The notes below the pieces were generated by a model. The model searched no databases. It worked only from the letters and a program-made list of their open reading frames with translations, and was not told where the DNA came from. Below, in pieces: positions 48,200-57,176 of a DNA stretch of 64,000 nucleotides; the stretch's first letter is position 1; each line of letters begins with the position of its first letter. A program made the position numbers and the translations under genes. Source of the stretch: Pantoea sp. WMus005 (GTDB taxonomy: Bacteria; Pseudomonadota; Gammaproteobacteria; Enterobacterales; Enterobacteriaceae); assembly GCF_013415305.1 (NCBI RefSeq), contig NZ_JACBXU010000001.1:496001-560000 (forward strand). The letters are read 5' to 3'.

Positions 48200-49027
48200 A
48201 TGAAGAAGGTCGCGATTGTGGGACTGGGCTGGTTGGGTATGCCGCTGGCCACGGCGTTAACCGCGCGAGGCTGGCAGGTCACCGGCAGCAAAACCACGCC
48301 AGATGGTGTTGAAGCCGCACGCCGCTGCGGCATTGAGGCGTTCCAGCTGGAACTGACGCCGGAACTGCTGTGTGATGCCGCCGATATTGAGCCGCTGTTC
48401 GATGTAGATGCGCTGATCGTCACGCTGCCCGCCAGCCGGACCGCAGAAGGTGGCGAGGCCTATCTGCAGGCGGTGCAGAATGTGGTCGACACCGCGCTGG
48501 TGTATAAAGTGCCGCGCATCATCTTTACCAGCTCAACGTCAGTTTATGGCGGCAGCTCCGGCGTTAAGCGGGAAAACAGCCCGCTGATGGCAGAAACGGT
48601 GGCGGGAAAGACGCTGGTTAAACTGGAGAACTGGCTGCACGATCTGCCTGGGACCAGCGTAGATATTCTGCGTCTGTCCGGTCTGGTGGGGCCAAAACGC
48701 CATCCGGGCCGCTTCCTGGCGGGTAAGCAGGATGTAGCGAATGGCTCGCAGGGCGTGAATCTGGTGCATCTGGATGATGTGGTCGAGGCGATTACGCTGC
48801 TGCTGCAGTCGCCGAAAGGAGGGCGGGTTTACAACCTTAGTGCGCCAAAACATCCGACGCGTGACACCTTCTATCCTGCGGTTACGCGCCAGCTTGGCCT
48901 GCAACCGCCGCAGTTCGCGCCAGAAGCCGTCAAAGACAGTGGCAAGCTGATTGATGGTTCGCGAATCTGTAGCGAACTCGGTTTTGAGTACCGCTATGAC
49001 GATCCGGTGAAGATGCCGCTGGAATAA
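48200..49027 (+). CDS. yeeZ: YeeZ, atypical short-chain dehydrogenase/NAD(P)-binding protein
   Basis: 275 residues (E. coli YeeZ 274). Rossmann fold with the nucleotide loop IVGLGWLGMPLATAL; FTSSTSVYGG takes the place of the epimerase Ser/Tyr region. The activity of YeeZ is not established. Divergent from the his operon, as in E. coli. ATG 48200 follows CAGGAG at seven-base spacing. Its 3' end is convergent with puuB; two GC-rich hairpins lie between them. Confidence 0.92.
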   Translation: MKKVAIVGLGWLGMPLATALTARGWQVTGSKTTPDGVEAARRCGIEAFQLELTPELLCDAADIEPLFDVDALIVTLPASRTAEGGEAYLQAVQNVVDTALVYKVPRIIFTSSTSVYGGSSGVKRENSPLMAETVAGKTLVKLENWLHDLPGTSVDILRLSGLVGPKRHPGRFLAGKQDVANGSQGVNLVHLDDVVEAITLLLQSPKGGRVYNLSAPKHPTRDTFYPAVTRQLGLQPPQFAPEAVKDSGKLIDGSRICSELGFEYRYDDPVKMPLE

Positions 49028-49045
49028 CAAGCGGCAAGGATTGTT

Positions 49046-49189
49046 GCGGGGGCAGGGCGCCCCCGCTGGATTATCGCCGCCTTTGAATTGCCTTCATAGT
49101 TACAACATACTTTTAAAGCGTCATCTGCAGAGCAGAATGTGCCCCGCAGCCAGACCGGTGTTCACCAGGCCAGACAGCAAAGTCTGGCC
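49046..49189. other. Two hairpins between convergent yeeZ and puuB
   Basis: GCGGGGGC/GCCCCCGC (49046-49066, five-base loop) and GGCCAGAC/GTCTGGCC (49168-49189, six-base loop). Perfect 8-bp stems with no U-tract; they probably protect or end the converging transcripts. Confidence 0.5.
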
Positions 49190-49196
49190 CTCAGTC

Positions 49197-50474
49197 TCAC
49201 ACCCCTAATCGATCCCTTAGCGCATACCACACTGCGCCCATCGCCGTCAGCGGCACTTTAAAGCGCCGGCCACCAGGAAACGGCAGGTGAGGCAGGCGGG
49301 CGAAGGCATCAAACCGTTCGGCGTCGCCGCGTAACACTTCGCTGATCAGCTTGCCGGAGAGATGCGTGCTGGTCACGCCGTGACCGCTGTCGCCCTGCAT
49401 GAAATAGACATTTTTTTCCAGCCGGCCAAACTGCGGCATACGCGACAAAGTCAGCAGGAAATTGCCGCTCCAGCTGAAGTCCAGCTTCACGTTCTGTAAC
49501 TGCGGGAAAGTGCGGAGCAGCTTGGGTCGTATTAACGCTTCAATATCCGCCGGTTCGCGCGCGCCATAGACGACGCCACCGCCATACAGCAGCCGGTTGT
49601 CGGCGGTCAGACGGAAGTAATCCAGCAGGTAGTTGCAATCCTCCACACAGTAGTTATTCGGCATCAGCGACAACGCCTGGTCAGGCGTCAGCGGCTCGGT
49701 TGCCACAATCTGCGATCCGCACGGCATGCTTTTTCTGCTGAGGCGAGGCTCCAGTTGCGGTGACAGATAGGCGTTACCGGCGAAGATCACAAACGTCGCG
49801 CTGACCTCGCCCTGAGCGGTTTTCACCCGGTTAGGCGTGCCATAAACCACCTCTGTCGCGGCGGACTGCTCATAGATGCGTCCACCATGACGCCGGATGG
49901 CCTCTGCTTCACCCAGTGCCAGGTTCAGCGGATGCAGATGACCGCCGCGCCGATCCAGCAGTCCACCAACGTAGCGTTCGGTGGCGACTTCGCGGCGAAT
50001 GCCGCGTTCGTCCAGCAATTCCAGATCGTAATTTCCATACTGTTGCCACAACGCTTTCTGTTTCTGCAGATGCGCCATCTGGCGCGCATTCAGGGCTGCA
50101 AACACGCCGCCAGGCCGGTAGTCGCACTCAATCGCATACCGCTTAATGCGATCGCGGATAATCTCAGCGCCTTCAAACATCATGCCGCCCAGCATGCGGG
50201 CGCTTTCTTTGCCGTAGCGCTGCTCAATCACATCCACGTCGCGACTGTAGGAGTTCACCACCTGACCACCGTTACGCCCGCTGGCACCAAAGCCAACGCG
50301 GGCCGCTTCAAGCACGACCACGTCGTAGCCGACCTCGGTCAGATGCAGCGCCGCTGAGAGACCGGTAAAACCGCCGCCAATAATACAGACGTCACACTGA
50401 ATGCTGTCCTGTAAGGTCGGCCAGGGCGCATGCGGATTGGCAGTCGCTGCGTAATAACTCTCCACATAATTCAT
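49197..50474 (-). CDS. puuB: Gamma-glutamylputrescine oxidoreductase
   Basis: FAD-dependent oxidase of the gamma-glutamylated putrescine pathway, oxidising gamma-glutamylputrescine to the aldehyde. 425 residues from ATG 50474 with GGAGAG four bases upstream; E. coli PuuB has 426. FAD loop CIIGGGFTGLSAALHL (from about residue 30), FGASGRNGGQVVNSY as in the DAO family, and a C-terminal GDSGHGVTSTHLSGKLISE. Third gene of the minus-strand set puuD-puuR-puuB. puuC and puuE, which accompany it in E. coli, are absent. Confidence 0.92.
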   Translation of the reverse strand: MNYVESYYAATANPHAPWPTLQDSIQCDVCIIGGGFTGLSAALHLTEVGYDVVVLEAARVGFGASGRNGGQVVNSYSRDVDVIEQRYGKESARMLGGMMFEGAEIIRDRIKRYAIECDYRPGGVFAALNARQMAHLQKQKALWQQYGNYDLELLDERGIRREVATERYVGGLLDRRGGHLHPLNLALGEAEAIRRHGGRIYEQSAATEVVYGTPNRVKTAQGEVSATFVIFAGNAYLSPQLEPRLSRKSMPCGSQIVATEPLTPDQALSLMPNNYCVEDCNYLLDYFRLTADNRLLYGGGVVYGAREPADIEALIRPKLLRTFPQLQNVKLDFSWSGNFLLTLSRMPQFGRLEKNVYFMQGDSGHGVTSTHLSGKLISEVLRGDAERFDAFARLPHLPFPGGRRFKVPLTAMGAVWYALRDRLGV

Positions 50475-50493
50475 AACACTCTCCGGAATGCGC

Positions 50494-51051
50494 CTAAAAG
50501 TTGGCTGGCGTATGGGCACTGACAATGCGGCAGGGAATTTCAGCACGGTTGGTGAAGCTGTGCGGTAAGCCAGTATCAATTACATAGCTCTCTCCCGCAG
50601 AGAGATGAAACTGCTGTCCGTTAATGACCAGCGTAATTTCTCCTTCCAGCAAAGTACCGGTCTCCTCGCCGGGATGACGCAGCTTCTCGCCGGTGCTTGC
50701 GCCGGGTTGATAGGTTTCCAGCAGCATACCCAGCGTACGCTGCGGACGACCGTTGTCGACCAGCTTCAGTGAAACACCCTGGCTGCCAATCTCAAGCAGG
50801 TCGCTGGCACGGACAATCACCTTCGGCTCCGCATCCGCTTTAGGTTCCGAGAAGAATTCTGACAACGACAGTCCATAAACTTTCAGCAGCTTCTGCAGCG
50901 TGCTGACCGCCGGGCTGACCTTATCCTGCTCAATGGTGCTGATGGCGCTGTGGGTCAGTCCGGCCAGTTCGGCAACCCGACGTTGCGACAGCCCCATCGT
51001 CTGCCGGATCTGCGCCAGCCGTCGTCCCGGTGCCAGCGTGGCATCACTCAT
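50494..51051 (-). CDS. puuR: PuuR, repressor of putrescine utilisation
   Basis: 185 residues from ATG 51051, exactly the E. coli length. N-terminal helix-turn-helix (about 10-64) with GLSQRRVAELAGLTHSAIST, then a cupin domain (about 105-180) with GEETGTLLEGEITLVINGQ and GLPHSFTN, likely the putrescine sensor. In E. coli PuuR represses puuA-puuP and puuD operons. Start overlaps the puuD end by eight bases. Confidence 0.94.
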   Translation of the reverse strand: MSDATLAPGRRLAQIRQTMGLSQRRVAELAGLTHSAISTIEQDKVSPAVSTLQKLLKVYGLSLSEFFSEPKADAEPKVIVRASDLLEIGSQGVSLKLVDNGRPQRTLGMLLETYQPGASTGEKLRHPGEETGTLLEGEITLVINGQQFHLSAGESYVIDTGLPHSFTNRAEIPCRIVSAHTPANF

Positions 51052-51811
51052 CTGCTTTTCCCCTGTGATAGCGAATGGCGGCCTGAATAAAGCCGCTGAA
51101 CAACGCCTGCGATCCTGCCGTGCTTTCCGGTTGCCACTCGGGATGCCACTGCACCGCCAGGGCAAAGGGATGATGGCGAAGACTCACCGCCTCAATCAGG
51201 CCATCCGGCGCGCGCGCTTCAACGCGCAGTTGCGGGCCTGGCTCACGTACGCCCTGATGATGCAGAGAATTGACCCTTAGCGGGCTATCACTGTCGAGTA
51301 AGGTCGCCAGCACGCCATCCGGTTCGATAGAGACCTGATGTGCCGGCGCGTACTGCTGATCCAGTGGCAGCGTCTCATCTTCATGATGACGCTGAAACGG
51401 CGGCTGCCCGCTGACCTCCCTCCACAGCGCACCCCCATTGGCCACCACCAGCTCCTGCATACCACGGCAAATCCCGAACATCGGCATTTTGTGGCTGGTG
51501 GCCCAGGTAACCAACTGAAAGGCAAGACGGTCCCGGCCGGGATCGGCATGCGGCTCTTCGCCTGTTTCGCCATAATGCCAGGGTTCGATATTGCTGGGGC
51601 TGCCAGTCAGCAGCAGGCCATCCAGAACAGCCATAGCGTTTTCTAATAGATGAGGGGCATGCATCAGACTGTGGGGCAGGGCCAGCGGCACGCCACCCGC
51701 AAGGACAATCGCATCCATGTACTTGTTGTGGACCGTCTGGGTTAAGTGACCCCCCAGATCTTTCTGGCACATCACTACGCCAATCAACGGCTTGTCAAAA
51801 ATAATGCCCAT
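51044..51811 (-). CDS. puuD: Gamma-glutamyl-GABA hydrolase
   Basis: Releases GABA from gamma-glutamyl-GABA in the putrescine pathway. Class I glutamine amidotransferase-like hydrolase with nucleophile Cys115 in FGICRGMQEL and His-Glu in LAVQWHPEWQ. 255 residues from ATG 51811, with AGGA six bases upstream; an ATG five codons earlier overlaps that site. First gene of the minus-strand operon and divergent from puuA. Confidence 0.92.
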   Translation of the reverse strand: MGIIFDKPLIGVVMCQKDLGGHLTQTVHNKYMDAIVLAGGVPLALPHSLMHAPHLLENAMAVLDGLLLTGSPSNIEPWHYGETGEEPHADPGRDRLAFQLVTWATSHKMPMFGICRGMQELVVANGGALWREVSGQPPFQRHHEDETLPLDQQYAPAHQVSIEPDGVLATLLDSDSPLRVNSLHHQGVREPGPQLRVEARAPDGLIEAVSLRHHPFALAVQWHPEWQPESTAGSQALFSGFIQAAIRYHRGKADE

Positions 51812-51867
51812 CTCACGTCCTCGCATCGCTGGTCGAAATATCTACCGAAAGGGCACGTCTGGCGGTT

Positions 51868-51940
51868 AAGTGTGCAATATTTTTTCAATCTAGCAATCCG
51901 GTGGTTGTTCTTCAAACAGATTTGTTACATTTGCACACTT
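51868..51940. promoter_or_regulatory. Inverted pair of 10-bp sites in the puuD-puuA control region
   Basis: AAGTGTGCAA (51868-51877) and its exact reverse complement TTGCACACTT (51931-51940), 53 bases apart. The right copy covers the -35 hexamer of the puuA promoter candidate. Position and symmetry suggest operators for a regulator of both operons, with PuuR the obvious candidate, although the sequence does not match the E. coli PuuR box (AAAATATAATGAACA) as I know it. Confidence 0.45.
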
Positions 51941-51959
51941 TTTATGTTGGCGCTATGTT
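51931..51959 (+). promoter_or_regulatory. Candidate puuA promoter
   Basis: TTGCAC, 17-base spacer, TATGTT; 57 bases ahead of the puuA ATG. The -35 region lies inside a candidate operator. Confidence 0.4.
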
Positions 51960-52015
51960 AGTGGTGTGGCTGTTATTTTGAGCATTACGCAAACCTAATA
52001 GGGGCGGGTGAGATC

Positions 52016-53431
52016 ATGACTAACCTGGTAGAAGTAGAAGACTTTATGCTTCACAGTGAAGAGAAGCGAACCAGCGCGTTCCAGCATGAGGTGAAAACCT
52101 GGCTGGAGCGCCATCCTGAAACGCAGTACGTCGACATCCTGTTAAATGATTTAAATGGTGTATTCCGCGGCAAGCGCATTCCTATCTCTGCGCTGTCTAA
52201 GCTGGAAAAAGGGTGTTATTTCCCCGCCTCTGTGTTTGCCATGGATATCCTCGGCAACACAGTAGAAGAAGCGGGACTCGGCCAGTCACTGGGCGAACCC
52301 GATAATCTTTGCCTGCCCGTCTCCGGTACCTTAGTTCCCTCTGCTTCTGACCCTCAACACATTGCGCAATTGTTGTTAACCATGTGCAACCAAGATGGCA
52401 CTCCCTTTGACGTTGAACCCCGGAATGTCCTTAACCGGCTGTGGCAACAGCTGCGTAACCGAGGTCTGTTCCCGGTGGTAGCGGTAGAGCTGGAGTTCTA
52501 TCTGGTGGACAAAAAGCGCGATGCTGAGGGCTTTATTCAGCCACCGTGTTCGCCCGGCAGTGATGAACGCAATATGCAGAGCCAGGTTTATTCGGTGGAT
52601 AACCTCGATCACTTCGCCGATGTGCTGCGCGATATCGACGATCTGGCGCGTCAGCAGGGCATCCCGGCCGATGGCGCGCTGGCGGAAGCCTCGCCCGGAC
52701 AGTTTGAAATTAACCTGCATCATACCCGCGACGTGCTGCGTGCCTGCGACCACGCGGTGCAACTGAAGCGCCTGATTCGTCAGGTGGCGGAAAATCACGG
52801 TATGACCGCGACCTTTATGGCCAAGCCGTATGAGGAGTATGCGGGCAGCGGGATGCATGTGCATATCAGCATGCTGGATGCCGCGGACCACAACGCCTTC
52901 GCCTGTGACGACGGCAGCGATTCTCCGCTGATGAAACGGGCGCTGGCCGGCATGATCGACCTGATGCCGGCTTCGATGGCGCTGCTGGCACCCAATGTGA
53001 ACGCCTATCGCCGCTTTGTCCCGGACGCCTATGTGCCGTTACAGGCTTCGTGGGGCCATAACAACCGGACTGTCGCGCTGCGCGTGCCCTGCGGTGATAT
53101 CGACAATCACCGTATTGAGTATCGCGTGGCGGGTGCAGACGCTAACCCCTATCTGGTGGTATCGGCTATCCTGGCCGGGATGCTGCACGGGCTGGATACC
53201 CAGTTGCCGCTACCGCATCCGGTCACCGGTAACGGCCACCATGCTGAGGGGCTGGCACTGCCCATCCGCCAGAGCGATGCACTGTATGAATTTGACAGCA
53301 GTTATCCGTTGCAGAAGTTACTGGGCGAGCGTTTTGCCAGGGTCTGGCACAGTTGCAAGCATCATGAACTGATGCAGTTTGAGCGGCTGATTACGTCTAC
53401 GGAAATCGACTGGATGTTGAAAAACGCCTGA
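52016..53431 (+). CDS. puuA: Gamma-glutamylputrescine synthetase
   Basis: Glutamine synthetase-like ligase that joins glutamate to putrescine with ATP, opening the PuuA-PuuB-PuuC-PuuD route. 471 residues (E. coli 472) and closely similar throughout: VDILLNDLNGVFRGKRIP, VAVELEFYL, AEASPGQFEINLHH, AKPYEEYAGSGMHVHIS and SWGHNNRTVALRVP. Divergent from puuD over a 204-base control region. ATG 52016 with GGGCGGGTGAG upstream. A terminator lies 110 bases after it. Confidence 0.95.
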   Translation: MTNLVEVEDFMLHSEEKRTSAFQHEVKTWLERHPETQYVDILLNDLNGVFRGKRIPISALSKLEKGCYFPASVFAMDILGNTVEEAGLGQSLGEPDNLCLPVSGTLVPSASDPQHIAQLLLTMCNQDGTPFDVEPRNVLNRLWQQLRNRGLFPVVAVELEFYLVDKKRDAEGFIQPPCSPGSDERNMQSQVYSVDNLDHFADVLRDIDDLARQQGIPADGALAEASPGQFEINLHHTRDVLRACDHAVQLKRLIRQVAENHGMTATFMAKPYEEYAGSGMHVHISMLDAADHNAFACDDGSDSPLMKRALAGMIDLMPASMALLAPNVNAYRRFVPDAYVPLQASWGHNNRTVALRVPCGDIDNHRIEYRVAGADANPYLVVSAILAGMLHGLDTQLPLPHPVTGNGHHAEGLALPIRQSDALYEFDSSYPLQKLLGERFARVWHSCKHHELMQFERLITSTEIDWMLKNA

Positions 53432-53679
53432 AACGCCGGTTATCGGGTATTTATGCGCGCTTTTTTTGCATAACATGCCCCAGCGGCTTGTATTCCTGCC
53501 ACCGGTTAGGGCAGAATACGCGGCCTGCAAAATCAGATGATAACCGACGCTTCACGCGCCGGTTATTTTTTTGCATCCTGTTTTATAAAAGCGTTTTTGC
53601 TGACTTAACCGAGGCCGGGCACGCACCCGGATAGATAAACACTGAAAACACGCGTAAGCGTGAGATTGAGGATTAAAAG
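53432..53679 (+). other. Gap between puuA and the puuP leader
   Basis: Holds the puuA terminator (53541-53572), then a CCGGG/CCCGG hairpin near 53614-53629 and a CACGC/GCGTG hairpin (53649-53662), before a ribosome site and a short ORF at 53680. No convincing promoter hexamers were found, although the terminator implies puuP has its own promoter here. Confidence 0.45.
53541..53572 (+). terminator. Terminator after puuA
   Basis: TAACCGACGC, loop TTCAC, GCGCCGGTTA (one A-C mismatch) followed by seven Ts. Confidence 0.85.
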
Positions 53680-53844
53680 ATGGGGATGTTTTTCACTCTG
53701 CCAGCCAACGCTGGTACGCGTTTTCGTGATGACTACGGCGCCGCGTTAACCGCTAACCTTACTCCCTGTCGCGTAATGCGCAGTTGCCCTGTGACCCAGC
53801 CCAGCCAGGTTGTTGTACAGGGGGGACTGAAGCATGTCGCTTAA
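53680..53844 (+). CDS. Small 54-residue ORF overlapping the puuP start
   Basis: ATG 53680 follows TTGAGG (ending 53671) by eight bases and opens a 54-codon frame that stops at TAA 53842-53844, so it overlaps the first 11 bases of puuP. The product starts [20 protein letters not shown], has no membrane segment and contains two Cys. I recognise no family. Possible roles are a regulatory leader peptide or translational coupler for the permease; a chance ORF is also possible because the interval is GC-rich. Confidence 0.4.
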   Translation: MGMFFTLPANAGTRFRDDYGAALTANLTPCRVMRSCPVTQPSQVVVQGGLKHVA

Positions 53845-55192
53845 TACCTCCGCCGCACCGCAGCGTGCGCAGCTCAAAAAAACACTCACGTTACTTCCGG
53901 TCGTCATGATGGGCTTAGCCTACATGCAGCCTATGACCCTGTTCGATACCTTTGGCATCGTTTCTGGTCTGACCGAGGGTCACGTCGCCACCGCTTATGC
54001 TTTCGCGCTGATTGCGATTCTGTTCACTGCCGTGAGTTACGGTAAGCTGGTACGCCGCTTCCCCTCTGCGGGCTCCGCTTATACCTATGCTCAGAAGGCG
54101 ATCAGTCCGCACGTCGGCTTTATGGTCGGCTGGTCATCTCTGCTGGACTACCTGTTCATGCCGATGATCAACATCCTGCTGGCTAAAAACTATTTCGAAT
54201 CACTGGTGCCGGGCATTCCGTCGTGGATTTTCGTGGTGTTGCTGGTCGGATTTATGACGCTCTCTAACCTTAAGGGCATCAAAACTGTTGCGAACTTCAA
54301 CAGTGTGATTGTGGTGCTGCAGGTGGTTGTCATGGTCGGGATTACCGCGATGGTGATCTACGGTGTGGCAAGCGGCGTCGGCTCCGGCACGCTGGTGAGC
54401 AGCCGTCCATTCTGGTCTGAGAATGCGCATGTGGTGCCGATGATTACCGGTGCGACGATACTCTGCTTCTCGTTCCTCGGCTTTGATGGCATCAGTTCGC
54501 TGTCGGAAGAGACCAAAGATGCAGAACGCACCATCCCGCGCGCCATTTTCCTGACTGCGCTGATTGGGGGGGTGATCTTTATCGCGGCGTCTTACTTCCT
54601 GCAGCTTTACTTCCCGGACATCACTCGCTTCCAGCATCCGGACTCCTCACAGCCTGAAATCATGCTGTTCGTGGCTGGTAAAGCGTTGCAGGTCGGCATC
54701 CTGATCTTCTCGGTGGTCACGGTGCTGGCATCCGGTATGGCAGCGCACGCTGGCGTATCGCGTCTGATGTATGTGATGGGGCGTGATGGCGTGTTCCCGG
54801 AGCGTTTCTTCGGTTACATCCATCCAAAATGGCGTACCCCGTCGCTCAACGTGCTGCTGGTCGGTGCGATTGCGCTGATGGCGATTAACTTTGACCTGGT
54901 GACGGCAACCGCGCTGATTAACTTTGGTGCGCTGGTGGCGTTTACCTTCGTGAACCTGTCGGTGATCGCGCAGTTCTGGGTCCGTGAGAAGCGTAACCGT
55001 ACGCTGAAAGATCACGTTCAGTATCTGATCCTGCCGCTGCTGGGTGCACTGACGGTCGGTGCGCTGTGGGTAAACCTGGAAGAGAGTTCTATGGAGCTGG
55101 GCCTGATCTGGGCCGCCATCGGGATTATCTACCTGGCCTTTGTGACCCGCAGCTTCCGTAATCCGGTGCCGCAGTTCAGCGAAGAAGTTTAA
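53834..55192 (+). CDS. puuP: Putrescine importer PuuP (APC superfamily)
   Basis: 452 residues, about twelve membrane segments. Strongly resembles E. coli PuuP (461 residues): [68 protein letters not shown] and [20 protein letters not shown]. Proton-motive-force-driven uptake of putrescine at the inner membrane is the known role. Start ATG 53834 behind GGGGGA, itself inside a short upstream ORF. Convergent with the DeoR-type regulator; a hairpin lies between. Confidence 0.92.
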   Translation: MSLNTSAAPQRAQLKKTLTLLPVVMMGLAYMQPMTLFDTFGIVSGLTEGHVATAYAFALIAILFTAVSYGKLVRRFPSAGSAYTYAQKAISPHVGFMVGWSSLLDYLFMPMINILLAKNYFESLVPGIPSWIFVVLLVGFMTLSNLKGIKTVANFNSVIVVLQVVVMVGITAMVIYGVASGVGSGTLVSSRPFWSENAHVVPMITGATILCFSFLGFDGISSLSEETKDAERTIPRAIFLTALIGGVIFIAASYFLQLYFPDITRFQHPDSSQPEIMLFVAGKALQVGILIFSVVTVLASGMAAHAGVSRLMYVMGRDGVFPERFFGYIHPKWRTPSLNVLLVGAIALMAINFDLVTATALINFGALVAFTFVNLSVIAQFWVREKRNRTLKDHVQYLILPLLGALTVGALWVNLEESSMELGLIWAAIGIIYLAFVTRSFRNPVPQFSEEV

Positions 55193-55202
55193 TCGCGCTA
55201 AC

Positions 55203-55238
55203 GTTGCCGCCTTCCTGGTCTTCCGGAAAGGCGGCAAC
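55203..55238. terminator. Hairpin between convergent puuP and ygbI
   Basis: GTTGCCGCCTT (55203-55213) and AAGGCGGCAAC (55228-55238), 11 perfect pairs with a 14-base loop; CGTTTAA follows on the plus strand. Likely shared terminator. Confidence 0.7.
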
Positions 55239-55241
55239 CGT

Positions 55242-56003
55242 TTAACTGGCCAGTATCAGCTCCCAGCTACCCGCACTCAGCCATTCCTGCCCTGCATCAC
55301 TCAGCTTTTTGTCGGTCACCACCACATCAAACTTCTCCAGCGGTAACGCCAGAAACGTCGCAATCCTGTTGTACTTCGAACTGTCACTCAGCAACACGCG
55401 TTTGCTGCTGACCTCACTCACTGCCTGCTTCACCGTGACTTTATCCTCATCCGGCGTAAACAAGCCTCGCGGCCCCCAGCAGGAAGCGGAAATAAAGGCA
55501 ATATCGATGGCCAGATGACGCAGGCTTCGTGCCGCCGACTCGCCGACACACGAGCGGTTCTCCCGGCATACGGTGCCGCCAGTATGAATAACCCGGCACT
55601 GACTCGCCTCCATCAGCAGATTCGCCACCATAAAATCATTGGTCACCACCAGCAAATCATCCCGATCCACCAGCTCTCTTGCCAGTGCTAACGTCGTGGT
55701 CCCGGCATCCAGATAGATGCAGCTGTTACGCGGTATATGCCGCGCTGCGGTACGACCAATGGCGCGCTTTTCATCGTTGTAGAGCGCGCTTTTCGTCAGA
55801 TGTGACGGTTCAGCCGCCAGCCGATCAGCAGAGCGCACACCGCCCGAAACCGATAACACCGCACCTTGCTCCTCCAGTTTCTGTACATCGCGGCGTATGG
55901 TCATGTGTGACACACCCAGCCGCTCTGTGAGTTCTGCAATGCTCACCACGCCACGATCGGCAACCAGCGCCAGAATCTGCTGATGACGTTCAACCGGAAT
56001 CAT
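55242..56003 (-). CDS. ygbI: DeoR-family regulator of the tetronate operon (YgbI)
   Basis: 253 residues (E. coli YgbI 255). N-terminal winged helix (about 5-58), ERHQQILALVADRGVVS then LGVSHMTIRRDVQKL, and the DeoR sensor domain with YLDAGTTTLALAREL and SDSSKYNR, where sugar phosphates bind in this family. It sits divergently from ltnD, so it most likely controls that operon; whether it represses or activates is not visible. The 267-base intergenic region has an AGAACAA/TTGTTCT pair (56060-56066 and 56150-56156) that might be its operator. Confidence 0.87.
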   Translation of the reverse strand: MIPVERHQQILALVADRGVVSIAELTERLGVSHMTIRRDVQKLEEQGAVLSVSGGVRSADRLAAEPSHLTKSALYNDEKRAIGRTAARHIPRNSCIYLDAGTTTLALARELVDRDDLLVVTNDFMVANLLMEASQCRVIHTGGTVCRENRSCVGESAARSLRHLAIDIAFISASCWGPRGLFTPDEDKVTVKQAVSEVSSKRVLLSDSSKYNRIATFLALPLEKFDVVVTDKKLSDAGQEWLSAGSWELILAS

Positions 56004-56270
56004 ATCGGCTCCCTGATAATTATCATTTTTTCACATTATAAAGTATCTGCCAGTTAACCAGAACAAAAAATAACAGCTGAAATCACAACGATGCCTGCTT
56101 TTTCAGGGGTTCGGTGCCGTTGTGGCTGAGTATACGGTGATGTTAAAAATTGTTCTCGTTCACAAGGGTAATGGTTTTTTGTGAGGCCGGGCACATTTTT
56201 ACCGACAGGAAGCTGGCAGGATTAACAGTAACAAACAAATAATCACTTAATTTAACAGTGGAGGCGTAAC

Positions 56271-57176
56271 GTGCCAGCTGAAAACATCTGTGTTATCGGG
56301 TTAGGTTCTATGGGCATGGGTGCCGCGAAATCCTGTCTGCGTGCCGGTCTTAATACCTGGGGTGTCGATTTAAACCCGGAAGCACTTGAGCGTTTACGCC
56401 AGGCTGGCGCGCGCGATGCGCAGCCATCCGCCTCAGCCTTCGCTGACCAGCTCGATGCCATTTTATTGCTGGTAGTGAATGCGCAGCAGGTGAACGCCAT
56501 TCTGTTCGGTGAAGCGGGACTGGCTGCAAAACTGCGTCCAGGCACGGTAGTGATGGTCTCTTCCACGCTGTCCGCTCTGGATGCGCAACAGATTGAAAAG
56601 CGGCTCGCCGAACACCAGCTGCTGATGCTGGATGCCCCGGTTTCTGGCGGCGCGGCCAAAGCGGCCAGCGGTGAGATGACCGTGATGGCCTCAGGCAGTG
56701 ACGCGGCCTTTGCACAACTGCAACCGGTGCTGGATGCCGTCGCGGCCAAAGTATATCGCGTGGGCAGTGAGATCGGCCTGGGTTCAACGGTCAAAATTAT
56801 TCATCAGTTGCTGGCGGGAGTTCACATCGCGGTGGGCGCAGAAGCGATGGCGCTGGCGGCGCGTGCCGGCATCCCGCTGGAAACCATGTATGAAGTCGTC
56901 ACCAATGCGGCGGGCAATTCATGGATGTTCGAAAACCGCATGCGACATGTGGTAGACGGCGACTACAGCCCAAAATCGGCGGTCGATATCTTTGTGAAAG
57001 ACCTCAACCTGGTGGCCGATACCGCGAAGTCGCTGCACTTCCCGCTGCCGCTGGCCTCAACCGCACTCAATATGTTCACCGAAGCCAGTAACGCCGGTTA
57101 TGGCCGTGAAGATGACAGCGCCGTGATTAAAATCTTCAGCGGCATCACGCTGCCGCAGGCCAGGGAGAAACACTGA
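56271..57176 (+). CDS. ltnD: L-threonate dehydrogenase
   Basis: Oxidises L-threonate to 2-oxo-tetronate, entry step of the pathway. Beta-hydroxyacid dehydrogenase family, 301 residues: NAD loop VIGLGSMGMGAAKSCL, DAPVSGGAAKAASGEMTVM, and the catalytic Lys in GSTVKIIHQLLAG. GTG start at 56271 with GGAGG six bases upstream. Formerly ygbJ. Stop overlaps the otnK start by one base. Confidence 0.9.
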   Translation: MPAENICVIGLGSMGMGAAKSCLRAGLNTWGVDLNPEALERLRQAGARDAQPSASAFADQLDAILLLVVNAQQVNAILFGEAGLAAKLRPGTVVMVSSTLSALDAQQIEKRLAEHQLLMLDAPVSGGAAKAASGEMTVMASGSDAAFAQLQPVLDAVAAKVYRVGSEIGLGSTVKIIHQLLAGVHIAVGAEAMALAARAGIPLETMYEVVTNAAGNSWMFENRMRHVVDGDYSPKSAVDIFVKDLNLVADTAKSLHFPLPLASTALNMFTEASNAGYGREDDSAVIKIFSGITLPQAREKH

